Source: Paenisporosarcina macmurdoensis (GTDB lineage Bacteria > Bacillota > Bacilli > Bacillales_A > Planococcaceae). Taken from it: 64,000 bases of DNA. The notes under the pieces are model-generated. The model was not told where the DNA came from, ran no database searches, and saw only the letters and a program-made list of their open reading frames with translations. A program made the translations under genes and the position numbers. Positions 19,471-27,857 of this stretch are shown here, one piece after another. The stretch covers positions 372,001-436,000 of the forward strand of contig NZ_JBHSRI010000002.1 of NCBI RefSeq assembly GCF_042658845.1. Direction: 5' to 3'. Each line of letters starts with the position of its first letter. The stretch's first letter is position 1.

Positions 19471-20917
19471 AATACTGATCGCGTTTCCATTTTCTGAACT
19501 TCTTCCAAAGACCTTTCCCACCAGATGTTGCAAGTAAAATAATAGATAGTGAGATTCCGGCTAATGCAGTGATTAATGAAATCCACTCAAAAAACGAATA
19601 GCCAGGAACTTTCGACCAATCAGTAGTGCCTTTCCAATCTTCGATAACTAAGTTCATTCCATATATTCCAGATACCACTGTAAAGACGGTAAGCATAAAT
19701 AACAACATATTATGACGCTTATTGGCTTGATTTTCTTGAGCCCGGTAGAGCTCGTTTAATGTTTGTTTCACTTCTTCATACAAGGTATCCAAATGGAAAA
19801 TTTCCCGGTATGTGTGTGTTAATTCTTTTCCTTCGGTTCGGGCAGATACTTCGCCAAAATAGTATCGAGAAGAAAATTTCGAAATTAATTCGATTAACTC
19901 TTCTACATAATCTTCATCCTGCTCCCATTGGACCTGACTATATTCAAAAGACATTCTAAGTAACATTATTTTATAGAAGTAATGAAGCATTAAATTATAA
20001 TGATGAGTCCCCATAAATTGAGAAATAGGTCTATCTAATTGTTGCGGTGATTTTAAGGATACTGTAATTTGTGCATGGTCAGAAGTGACAGTATAGGAAT
20101 CAGGTGCCCACCGATCATGGACATGATTTTGAACATACCGATCTATATATTCTTGATTTGTACTCGACATGAATGGTCGTCCTTCGGGATTTTTCCCATC
20201 AAGTTGTCCCATTCGAAATAACTGATCGTTACTTATTGGATCTTCACCATTGGCAATGAAAAAACCTGATGATAGCATACGTTCGTCTTCAAAGAAAGGA
20301 AGGCTTCCGAAATATCCTGCTCGTTTTTCGTCATGGACAATGAATGATTTGACAGAAGGGCATAAATAACCAAATACAAATTCATTCGTTGTGTGGAATT
20401 GTCGGTCGCCTTTATGTATTATCGCACCTTTTTCTTCATCTAGTTTTGGTTCTAGCACACGAAAATGATTCATAAAATCGAGCAATTCATCTAACTTTTC
20501 TTGCTCTTGATCCATTTCCGTTCGAATAGTAATTAAACCAATGCCAAATGGGCAAATCATAATATCAATGCTATTTACGAGAAATGAGAAGTTCGTGTCA
20601 TTAACTTCTAGTGCAAACGTTTCATTGACTTTTTTAGAAAAACGCAAAAATCCTTGCTGATCCGTTCGCAGTGGAAACAGTTTATGCTCTAAAAACGGTA
20701 AAAAATATTGGTCTAATTCTTCATGTTGAACCTTAATGTTATCTCCATAGTACTCATTCTCTAAATCTTTTTGATCTAACGAAAAAAAGGTGAAATGATT
20801 TTTCCGTAAATGCTCAGCAAGGTTTCCTCGCTCTTTTTCACGAAATGAAAACGGAAAAAGAAAAGTCATGTATGCTTGGTTAAGATATAGAGGATTTATT
20901 TTTGATTGTGCATCCAT
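19469..20917 (-). CDS. CorA-like membrane protein, probable divergent metal-ion transporter
   Basis: A 482-residue protein. The first 390 or so residues are soluble and acidic and match no family I recognise. They end in a helical stretch leading into the only two membrane helices, near the C-terminus. The first helix ends in SGIYGMN, which is the GMN signature of the CorA/MRS2 Mg2+ channel superfamily. A short acidic and Trp-containing loop (IEDWKG) and a second helix follow, with a basic tail (KKFRKWKRDQY), also as in CorA. The protein is longer than ordinary CorA (about 315). GGAGG lies before the ATG. The ion is unknown. Confidence 0.7.
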   Translation of the reverse strand: MDAQSKINPLYLNQAYMTFLFPFSFREKERGNLAEHLRKNHFTFFSLDQKDLENEYYGDNIKVQHEELDQYFLPFLEHKLFPLRTDQQGFLRFSKKVNETFALEVNDTNFSFLVNSIDIMICPFGIGLITIRTEMDQEQEKLDELLDFMNHFRVLEPKLDEEKGAIIHKGDRQFHTTNEFVFGYLCPSVKSFIVHDEKRAGYFGSLPFFEDERMLSSGFFIANGEDPISNDQLFRMGQLDGKNPEGRPFMSSTNQEYIDRYVQNHVHDRWAPDSYTVTSDHAQITVSLKSPQQLDRPISQFMGTHHYNLMLHYFYKIMLLRMSFEYSQVQWEQDEDYVEELIELISKFSSRYYFGEVSARTEGKELTHTYREIFHLDTLYEEVKQTLNELYRAQENQANKRHNMLLFMLTVFTVVSGIYGMNLVIEDWKGTTDWSKVPGYSFFEWISLITALAGISLSIILLATSGGKGLWKKFRKWKRDQY

Positions 20918-20985
20918 TTTTTAAACCTCCACTATTGTTCTAACCTATATATATGTTACCATGAAATTTAGAAGGAGTGACAGTT

Positions 20986-21255
20986 GTGGAGAAATCAATG
21001 TTGTTATTTTTAGACCCTAAAGAACGCAAACATATATCAAAACAAAAACAAATAGAAAACTCATTTTTATTAATAAATGAACGTGTCATTGCAATTGAAG
21101 AACTTCGAGATTATTGTAATGACTGCTTTGAACCTTTGTCTTATCATGAAAAATATGATACATGTTACTGCGAACCCTGTAATGCTTGGAGAGAAGAAGA
21201 CTGTACAGATCCTACATGTGAATATTGTAGAATGAGACCTGAGCGACCTTTATAA
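20986..21255 (+). CDS. Small Cys-rich protein, function unknown
   Basis: About 89 residues. GTG 20986 is chosen because GAAGGAG (20971-20977) lies eight bases before it; an upstream in-frame GTG at 20977 overlaps that ribosome site. The C-terminal half holds eight Cys in clusters (YCNDC, CYCEPC, DCTDPTCEYC), suggesting one or two zinc sites. It is divergently transcribed from the CorA-like gene and stands alone. I do not recognise the family. Confidence 0.65.
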   Translation: MEKSMLLFLDPKERKHISKQKQIENSFLLINERVIAIEELRDYCNDCFEPLSYHEKYDTCYCEPCNAWREEDCTDPTCEYCRMRPERPL

Positions 21256-21399
21256 TAAGGACGTTTAGGTTTTTCTTTATTAGTATGAGTTTCCTTAAAA
21301 ACAACATACTAAACATTCGACACGAATTGGACGAAAAAACTCTATTCAAGCTTTATATGAATGCCGATGAATTGCTTTGCAAGTAGGTATTTGTTATTC

Positions 21400-21427
21400 T
21401 TGAAATTGTGCTAAATACGAATACAAT
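21400..21427 (+). promoter_or_regulatory. Probable sigma-A promoter of ykuU
   Basis: TTGAAA (21400-21405), 16 bases, TACAAT (21422-21427), about 35 bases before the peroxiredoxin start. Both hexamers match the consensus at five of six or four of six positions. Confidence 0.6.
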
Positions 21428-21462
21428 TCGTTGGCAGATTAATTCTTCTTGGAGGTTTTCAC

Positions 21463-22005
21463 ATGACAGAACGTATGGTAGGTAAACAAGCACCTCGTTT
21501 TACAATGGACGCAGTGCTAGCAGATAAGTCTTTCGGCAAAGTAAGCTTGGAAGAAAATATGAAACAAGATAAATGGACAGTATTGTTCTTTTATCCAATG
21601 GACTTCACTTTTGTATGTCCAACTGAAATCACAGCGATGTCAGATCGTTTTGACGAATTCGAAGATTTAGATACTGAAATCATTGCGGTTTCAACTGATA
21701 CTATTCACACACACTTAGCTTGGATTAATACAGCTCGTGAAGATAATGGATTAGGCGAACTTAAATATCCATTAGCAGCAGATACAAATCACCAAATTTC
21801 TCGCGAATATGGTGTGTTAATTGAAGAAGAAGGAATTGCATTACGCGGACTTTTCATCATCAACCCTGAAGGTGAAATGCAATATCAAACCGTGTTCCAT
21901 AACAATATTGGCCGTGATGTAGATGAAACTCTACGTGTATTACAAGCCCTTCAAACTGGTGGTCTTTGTCCAGCAAACTGGCGCCCAGGTCAAAAAACAC
22001 TTTAA
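21463..22005 (+). CDS. ykuU: Typical 2-Cys peroxiredoxin
   Basis: A 180-residue AhpC/Prx1-type enzyme that reduces hydrogen and organic peroxides in the cytoplasm. The peroxidatic Cys is in FYPMDFTFVCPTE (about residue 50) and the resolving Cys in GGLCPANW near the C-terminus, so it is of the two-Cys type. TTGGAGG precedes the ATG. Next to a CxxC thioredoxin-like gene, as in the ykuU-ykuV pair of B. subtilis. Confidence 0.93.
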   Translation: MTERMVGKQAPRFTMDAVLADKSFGKVSLEENMKQDKWTVLFFYPMDFTFVCPTEITAMSDRFDEFEDLDTEIIAVSTDTIHTHLAWINTAREDNGLGELKYPLAADTNHQISREYGVLIEEEGIALRGLFIINPEGEMQYQTVFHNNIGRDVDETLRVLQALQTGGLCPANWRPGQKTL

Positions 22006-22048
22006 TCTATGATAAGATAAAATAACGCTTTTTAATCAGACACCAACG

Positions 22049-22086
22049 ATTCCCCACGCATACGATACGCAGTGGGGAATTTTTTA
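22049..22086 (+). terminator. Terminator between ykuU and ykuV
   Basis: ATTCCCCAC and GTGGGGAAT pair around a loop of 13 bases (with possible further pairing of GC), followed by six T. It separates ykuU from ykuV, so ykuV depends on readthrough or its own promoter. Confidence 0.85.
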
Positions 22087-22111
22087 CTTGTATGAATTAG
22101 GAGGAATTAAG

Positions 22112-22564
22112 ATGAAGTTACGCTCACCCATGCCTGACTTATCAGGCGCAACTGCATGGTTAAATGGAGAAGTTTCAAAAAATCAATTAATCGGCAGTAA
22201 ACCAACACTCATCCACTTTTGGTCTGTCAGTTGTGGATTGTGTAAAGAAGCAATGCCAGAAGTTAATGCTTTCCGTGATCAATATAAAGATGAATTAAAT
22301 GTAATGGCTGTTCATATGCCACGATCAGAAAAAGACATGGACTTAACTGAAATTAAAAAAACCGCTGCTCAACATGACATTACTCAACCCATCTATGTTG
22401 ACAATGACATGAAATTAACAGACGCTTTTGATAATCAATATGTACCTGCTTACTATGTGTTTGATAAAGACGGTCAACTTCGTCATTTCCAAGCAGGCGG
22501 AAGTGGCATGAAAATGTTGGAAAAACGCGTAAATCGTGTACTTGACGAAATGCGCAACGCATAA
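22112..22564 (+). CDS. ykuV: Thioredoxin-like thiol-disulfide oxidoreductase
   Basis: A 150-residue cytoplasmic thioredoxin-fold protein. The active site is CGLC (WSVSCGLCKEAMP), and the cis-Pro comes in QYVPAYYVF. The closing part RHFQAGGSGMKMLEKRVNRV agrees with the YkuV of B. subtilis as I remember it. ATG 22112 follows AGGAGG at 22099-22104; an upstream TTG in frame lacks a ribosome site. Confidence 0.93.
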   Translation: MKLRSPMPDLSGATAWLNGEVSKNQLIGSKPTLIHFWSVSCGLCKEAMPEVNAFRDQYKDELNVMAVHMPRSEKDMDLTEIKKTAAQHDITQPIYVDNDMKLTDAFDNQYVPAYYVFDKDGQLRHFQAGGSGMKMLEKRVNRVLDEMRNA

Positions 22565-22588
22565 TAAAAGTATGAGTGTAAAATAATG

Positions 22589-22657
22589 AAGTGCCAGTCA
22601 CCGAGGAAATTTTGGGATGTTTATGTCCCGTATATCCCATCGGTGCCTGGCACTTTT
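22589..22657 (+). terminator. Long hairpin terminator after ykuV
   Basis: AAGTGCCAG-CACCGA pairs with TCGGTG-CTGGCACTT across a 37-base arm that itself contains GGGAT/ATCCC-like pairing, followed by a T-run. The GTGCCTGGCAC core is, from memory, a recurring Bacillales intergenic motif. Confidence 0.8.
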
Positions 22658-22832
22658 TTGGGTTGAAAACCCCAACAAGTAAAAGAAGTATTCACTGAAA
22701 AATTATGACTCTAAAAACAGAACTTGCCCGAAGATTTAGATTAAAGTCAAATATCAGTCAAAAGGGGGTAGTCATTTATTTCGGAATCCGATATATTTAA
22801 TACTATGTCTTTTGAATTAGGGGGAAAACAGT

Positions 22833-24578
22833 TTGGAAATTTTCAAAAAATTAAAGGATTATTATTGGCCAAATAAACATTTATTCTTTTGGTCCTTGTT
22901 CATGCTTTTAATTACCTTGGTAATTACAGTTGCTTATCCAATCATTTTGCAACAAACAATTGACCTAGTGATTAAGGATGAACAATATGATTTAGCCTGG
23001 ACACTCGCAGGTATTTTTATGGCACTTATGATTGTTAAAGGTTTTGCAACCTACATCGGTCAATACACAGGTGACATGTTTGGGATTCGCTCGGTGTATG
23101 AATTACGCAATGCATTATATGCAAAGTTACAACGTTTACCGTTTAGTTATTACGATAATGCCAAGACTGGCGACTTAATGTCTCGCTTAACAGCTGATGT
23201 TGAAGGCTTTCGATTTTTCTTATCGTTTGGCTTTGTTGAGTTATTCCGATTAATTTTTCTTGTCTCTGTTTCTTTAGTTGTCATGTTTTATTATTCTGTA
23301 CCACTGACATTTGTCTCAATGGCTGCCATGCCATTGTTAATTGTTGCAGTGTTTCGTTTTGATAAATTAGTGCATCCAGCATTTCGAGACATACGTAAAT
23401 CATTTGGTAAGTTAAATACAAATGTTCAAGAAAACATAAGTGGTATCCATACGGTTAAGTCACTTTCTCGTGAATCGTTCCAAATAGACAAATTTAACGA
23501 TTCCAATGGAGATTATAAAGACCGTTACTTATATACAACTGAAATTTGGGCAAAGTACTTCCCTGTAATGGAGTTTCTCGGCAATATTAGCGTTGTCTTT
23601 TTATTCGGCTATGGTGGATTCCTTGTTATGGGCAACCAATTAACGATTGGAGAACTTGTAGCGTTTTACAGTTTACTAGGCTATATCATTTTCCCGATTA
23701 TGAACTTAGGTTTTACAGTCAATTTATTTTCACAATCCAAAGCATCAGGAGAACGTTTATTAGAAGTTTTAGAAGCTCCTGAGCCCATTCAATCAAAAGA
23801 GAATGCAGTGGATGGTTCCGGTATGAAAGGACATGTAGCTTTTGAAAATGTCACTCTTCAATATCGTGAAGAGGACCAAGTCGCACTAAGTGAAGTGAAT
23901 CTTGAAGTGAAAGCTGGTAAACAAATCGGCTTAGTAGGTGCCACGGGTTCAGGTAAAACAAGTTTAACGCAATTGTTAACGCGGTTCTATGAGCCTACAG
24001 AAGGTCAAGTCAAAATAGACGGTATTCCGGTTGAGGACTATACGTTATCCTCGTTACGGTCAAATATCGGTTTTGTATTACAAGAGTCATTTTTATTCTC
24101 TTCGTCAATTAAAGCCAATATTTCATATGGTCGACCAGACGCTACGATTGATGAAATTATTGACTCATCAAAACGCGCAAATGCTCACGAATTTATCATG
24201 GAATTACCAGATGGATATGACACGATGCTTGGGGAACGTGGACTGGGCTTATCAGGTGGTCAAAAACAGCGTATTGCTATTGCGCGTGCGCTTTGTCAAA
24301 ATCCAGCTATTTTAATTCTAGATGACGCAACTAGTGCAGTGGACATGAAGACAGAACTCCATATCCAACAAGCACTTGAAGAAGTCATGAAGGGCCGTAC
24401 CACATTTATCATTGCTCATCGAATTTCATCCGTAAAACATGCAGATGAATTGATTGTCTTTGAACATGGTGAAATTGTTCAACGCGGAACACATGACCAA
24501 TTAATTAAACAACCAGGTCTATATAAACGTATATATGAAATTCAGTACAAAGATCAACTTGAAAATATTTATGCATAG
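22833..24578 (+). CDS. yknU: ABC exporter half-transporter, subunit with degenerate catalytic site
   Basis: A 581-residue half-transporter with six helices followed by an ATPase domain. Walker A GATGSGKTS is near residue 369, the signature LSGGQKQR near 472 is intact, but Walker B is ILILDDATSAVD: the catalytic Glu is replaced by Asp. The TTG start follows GGGGGA. With the next gene it forms a heterodimeric multidrug-type exporter of the YknUV/BmrCD class, where one of two ATP sites is degenerate. The yknU symbol rests on remembered similarity. Confidence 0.85.
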   Translation: MEIFKKLKDYYWPNKHLFFWSLFMLLITLVITVAYPIILQQTIDLVIKDEQYDLAWTLAGIFMALMIVKGFATYIGQYTGDMFGIRSVYELRNALYAKLQRLPFSYYDNAKTGDLMSRLTADVEGFRFFLSFGFVELFRLIFLVSVSLVVMFYYSVPLTFVSMAAMPLLIVAVFRFDKLVHPAFRDIRKSFGKLNTNVQENISGIHTVKSLSRESFQIDKFNDSNGDYKDRYLYTTEIWAKYFPVMEFLGNISVVFLFGYGGFLVMGNQLTIGELVAFYSLLGYIIFPIMNLGFTVNLFSQSKASGERLLEVLEAPEPIQSKENAVDGSGMKGHVAFENVTLQYREEDQVALSEVNLEVKAGKQIGLVGATGSGKTSLTQLLTRFYEPTEGQVKIDGIPVEDYTLSSLRSNIGFVLQESFLFSSSIKANISYGRPDATIDEIIDSSKRANAHEFIMELPDGYDTMLGERGLGLSGGQKQRIAIARALCQNPAILILDDATSAVDMKTELHIQQALEEVMKGRTTFIIAHRISSVKHADELIVFEHGEIVQRGTHDQLIKQPGLYKRIYEIQYKDQLENIYA

Positions 24579-24593
24579 GAAGGCGGAATCATC

Positions 24594-26408
24594 TTGACTA
24601 AACAAATCAATCCCAGTGTATTAAAACGATTCCGCTACTCTTCGGATGATGTAATTGATGCACCATTTAATTGGTCACAACTCGCTCGTTTGTTTACGTA
24701 TGTAAAACCATATTCTCGTTCATTATTACCAAAAGCATTCATAGCAGTGACAATAACTACTCTTATTCGACTGCTCATACCTATACTAATAGGTGTCTAT
24801 ATCATAGATCGAGCATTAGAAACAAAAGATGTTGAATTACTGTCTATTCTCGTAGGATCGATTGCCGTACTGTATATCGTTAATACTGTTGCCAATCGAT
24901 ATCGAATACGATGGATGAATGAGCTTGGACAAAATGTAATTTATGATTTGCGAAAACATTTATTTACGCATGTACAATGGCTATCGCATCGATTTTTCGA
25001 TCAACGGTCAGCTGGATCGATACTTGTTCGGATCATGAACGATATTAACTCGCTACAAGAATTGTTCACAAATGGTGTCATCAACTTATTAATGGACTTA
25101 CTATTACTAGTTGGCGTTCTCATCATTCTATTTACCCTTAGTCCACCATTAGCACTTGCAGTTCTTGTTATTTTGCCGATGATGTTCTTTATTTCAACAA
25201 CTTTACGCAAAAACATTCGTCGTTCTTGGCAAGATGTCCGAATGAAACAGTCAAAAATTAACTCGCATTTAAATGAAAGTATTCAAGGCATGCGTATAAC
25301 ACAATCATTTACACAAGAAAATGAAAATATGGCCTTCTTTAACGGCATTAATGAAGAAAGTTTTGAATCATGGCGTGTGGCAACGAAAAAGAATTCCTTG
25401 TTCCGACCATTTGTTGAAATGACTAACGCAATTGGTTCAGTAGTATTGATTATTTACGGTGCGTACTTGATTAAAAACGGTCAATTGGATCTTGGTGCAT
25501 TTGTAGCTTTTGCTTTTTACCTGGGTATGTTCTGGGAACCGATTTCACGATTGGGTATGGTATATAACCAACTTTTAATGGGGATGGCTTCATCTGAACG
25601 TATCTTTGAGTTTTTAGATGAGCAACCATTAGTAAATGAAAAAGAGAATCCTGTTAAAATCGGTGAACTACGTGGCCATATTGAATTTCAGGATGTGCAA
25701 TTTGGTTATGAAAAAGACCGCTTAGCATTAAAAGGAATAACTCTAGAAATGAAAGCAGGAGAGACGGTTGCACTTGTGGGTCATACTGGATCTGGTAAGA
25801 CAACAATTGCCAACTTAGTATCACGCTTTTATGATCCAACTAGTGGTGTTGTGAAAATGGATGGCACCGATATTCGCGATTTATCATTAAGTGATCTCCG
25901 TGAACAAATTAGTATTGTTCTGCAAGAAACGTTTATTTTCTCGGGAACCATCATGGATAATATTCGCTTTGGTAACCCCCATGCAAAAGATGAAGAAGTC
26001 ATTAAGGCAGCCCAAGCGGTTGGAGCAAATCGCTTTATTGAACGGTTATCAAATGGCTATGAAACTGAAGTTGAAGAACGGGGCAATATACTATCCGTTG
26101 GAGAAAGACAGCTGCTGTCATTTGCACGAGCACTTCTGGCAAACCCACGTATCATTATTTTAGACGAGGCAACAGCGTCCATTGATACGGAAACGGAACT
26201 TCAGATTCAACAAGCACTTCGTACGCTATTGAAGAACAGAACTGCCATTATGATTGCTCATCGATTATCTACAATTCGTGAAGCTAACCAGATTATTGTT
26301 TTAGAAAATGGCAATGTTCTTGAATCAGGAAATCATGATTCGTTAATGAAAGATAAAGGCCATTATCAGCAACTGGTAATGTCTCAATTTGGAGATACAT
26401 CAAACTGA
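24594..26408 (+). CDS. yknV: ABC exporter half-transporter, subunit with degenerate signature
   Basis: A 604-residue half-transporter, the partner of the previous gene 15 bases upstream. Walker A GHTGSGKTT is near 396 and Walker B IIILDEATASID keeps the catalytic Glu, while the signature reads LSVGERQLL instead of LSGGQ. In the heterodimer its signature pairs with the Asp-substituted Walker site of the first subunit, giving one consensus and one degenerate site. Start TTG follows AGGCGG. The substrate is unknown. Confidence 0.85.
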   Translation: MTKQINPSVLKRFRYSSDDVIDAPFNWSQLARLFTYVKPYSRSLLPKAFIAVTITTLIRLLIPILIGVYIIDRALETKDVELLSILVGSIAVLYIVNTVANRYRIRWMNELGQNVIYDLRKHLFTHVQWLSHRFFDQRSAGSILVRIMNDINSLQELFTNGVINLLMDLLLLVGVLIILFTLSPPLALAVLVILPMMFFISTTLRKNIRRSWQDVRMKQSKINSHLNESIQGMRITQSFTQENENMAFFNGINEESFESWRVATKKNSLFRPFVEMTNAIGSVVLIIYGAYLIKNGQLDLGAFVAFAFYLGMFWEPISRLGMVYNQLLMGMASSERIFEFLDEQPLVNEKENPVKIGELRGHIEFQDVQFGYEKDRLALKGITLEMKAGETVALVGHTGSGKTTIANLVSRFYDPTSGVVKMDGTDIRDLSLSDLREQISIVLQETFIFSGTIMDNIRFGNPHAKDEEVIKAAQAVGANRFIERLSNGYETEVEERGNILSVGERQLLSFARALLANPRIIILDEATASIDTETELQIQQALRTLLKNRTAIMIAHRLSTIREANQIIVLENGNVLESGNHDSLMKDKGHYQQLVMSQFGDTSN

Positions 26409-26410
26409 AT

Positions 26411-26439
26411 TTGAGCGACTACCAAAGTTGTGATACACT
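26411..26439 (+). promoter_or_regulatory. Probable sigma-A promoter of ktrC
   Basis: TTGAGC (26411-26416), 17 bases, TACACT (26434-26439), starting just after the yknV stop. Confidence 0.5.
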
Positions 26440-26470
26440 ATGTCCATTCGTTCTGTACGGAGGTTGAAAG

Positions 26471-27130
26471 ATGAAAAAAGAATTTGTAGTTATCGGGTTA
26501 GGTCGATTTGGTGGAAGTATTGTTCGCGAGCTTATTGATCAAGGTGCAGACGTTATGGCCATTGATAAATTTGCTGACCGTGTAGATGAATTTGCTTCAA
26601 TTGCTACACAGGCAATCGTTGCAGATACAACGGATGAATCTGTATTAAAATCACTAGGTATTCGTAACTTTGAACATGTAATTGTAGCGATTGGTGAAGA
26701 CATACAATCTAGTATTTTAACAACTTTGATGCTAAAAGAAATAGGCGTAAATAAAATCACGGTAAAAGCTCAAAATGATTACCATGAAAAAGTATTACGC
26801 AAAATAGGCGCAGATCAAGTGGTGCATCCAGAACGTGATATGGGTATTCGAATTGCCAATAACATTATGACAAATAATGTACTTGATTATTTAGAGTTGT
26901 CTGATGAGCACTCAATTATGGAGATAAAAGCCAATGAAATATTAGCTGGTTCCACATTAATTGACCTTGATATTCGTGCTAAATACGGGATTAACATTGT
27001 TGGTATTAAACGTGGTACAGAGATTCTAGTATCACCACAAGCTGACGAAAAAATCCTCATTAACGACGTCTTGATTGTCATTGGTGCAGACGCCGATATT
27101 ATCCGATTCGAGAAAAAAGCAATGCACTAA
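26471..27130 (+). CDS. ktrC: Potassium uptake gating subunit (RCK/TrkA-N type)
   Basis: A 219-residue cytoplasmic protein. The N-terminal Rossmann fold shows GLGRFGGS at residues 8-15 and an acidic residue ending strand two (AIDK). The C-terminal RCK_C domain (about 135-219) binds c-di-AMP in the known KtrA/KtrC proteins. It gates a KtrB/KtrD membrane subunit encoded elsewhere. CGGAGG precedes the ATG. Same position ahead of rnjA as ykqB in B. subtilis. Confidence 0.92.
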   Translation: MKKEFVVIGLGRFGGSIVRELIDQGADVMAIDKFADRVDEFASIATQAIVADTTDESVLKSLGIRNFEHVIVAIGEDIQSSILTTLMLKEIGVNKITVKAQNDYHEKVLRKIGADQVVHPERDMGIRIANNIMTNNVLDYLELSDEHSIMEIKANEILAGSTLIDLDIRAKYGINIVGIKRGTEILVSPQADEKILINDVLIVIGADADIIRFEKKAMH

Positions 27131-27170
27131 AGAAAAGCGGAGGAGCCATTCAGGCTCGACGCTGAAGGTG

Positions 27171-27216
27171 AAGAGGCCGAAGATGCGGAAACTAGTTTCT
27201 GCATCTTCGGCCTCTT
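27171..27216 (+). terminator. Very long inverted repeat behind ktrC, likely terminator
   Basis: AAGAGGCCGAAGATGC (27171-27186) and its perfect complement (27201-27216) enclose GAAACTAGTTTC, itself a palindrome. Almost the whole 46 bases can fold. There is only a short T-rich tail (TTTCGGCTTC), so it may end ktrC transcripts or be a mobile palindromic element. Confidence 0.6.
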
Positions 27217-27485
27217 TCGGCTTCTTTAATTTTCAAGATTTGAGTTAACACACTCTTTATTGAAAAACGAACGATGGCTTTCTTCACCACTCTCGCGTAC
27301 TCGTTATTGATAGATACTCTCCAAAGTAAAGAAATGCGGTAGCCGCCGAAATGGCATCTTCGGCTGTTTGGTTCCTCAAAGTATAGTGTCGATTCATTAG
27401 TAAACCAAAATAAAATAATAATTTGCCAGAAGGTTGTAGGGGAGCGACTAAAGCAACCGATCCGCAAGATTACCTGTAATAGTGG

Positions 27486-27516
27486 GAGGTCGGTGTGACA
27501 TTGTCACATCGACCTC
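27486..27516. repeat. Near-perfect 31-bp inverted repeat
   Basis: GAGGTCG-G-TGTGACA and TGTCACA-T-CGACCTC meet with a single central T. The fold can cover the whole sequence. No gene starts near it. Confidence 0.75.
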
Positions 27517-27796
27517 TTACTAATTCATTAGGTAAATGTGCAGTTCAGTGCTTTCCAAAGCTCCCCGGAAACCTAATTGATAATGTGTATTCAACTTTAA
27601 GGGGAATCAACGGTGGTTGCGTCTGTCCCGGGGGTAAGTTCATTAAAGTGAGTAAATGCTAATTGCCCGAAGTAGTGAAGAGCCACGATTGCCTCACAAA
27701 TTGTGACTCCCTGCCACTACTAACAACTGCTACGGAAATCTGTACCGCATGAGTGATTTCGTTAATTTGCTATAATTAGTCAGTCATAATATGTAA

Positions 27797-27852
27797 ACTA
27801 AAAAAGCTATGCAGAATATCACTAAATGTGATATCTGCACAGCTTTTTTTAT
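27797..27852 (-). terminator. Terminator of rpoY-rnjA
   Basis: Read on the minus strand, a stem with AAAGCT, TGCAGA-type and TATCAC/GTGATA blocks ends in a long T-run (AGCTTTTTT on either side). It starts six bases after the rnjA stop. Confidence 0.88.
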
Positions 27853-27857
27853 ATTGA

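Larger units (their letters stand above)
27131..27857. other. Gene-free region with several inverted repeats
   Basis: No convincing gene in 727 bases. The start (27131-27170, AGAAAAGCGGAGGAGCC) resembles a dispersed Bacillales repeat I know from memory. It holds the long hairpin at 27171-27216, a smaller GCCGAAAT/TCTTCGGC dyad near 27347-27365, the dyad at 27486-27516 and the nested repeat AGTAGTG...CACTACT at about 27671-27721. In B. subtilis adeC lies between ktrC and rnjA; no trace of it is seen here. Confidence 0.6.

Noticed and set aside
27192..27467. 91-residue minus-strand frame
   Set aside because: Covers inverted repeats, lacks a ribosome site and looks like translated intergenic repeat.
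27540..27720. A c-di-AMP or other riboswitch near ktrC (AAGGGGAATC and GTCCCGGGGG blocks)
   Set aside because: It lies downstream of ktrC and faces no gene on either strand; known core motifs are incomplete.
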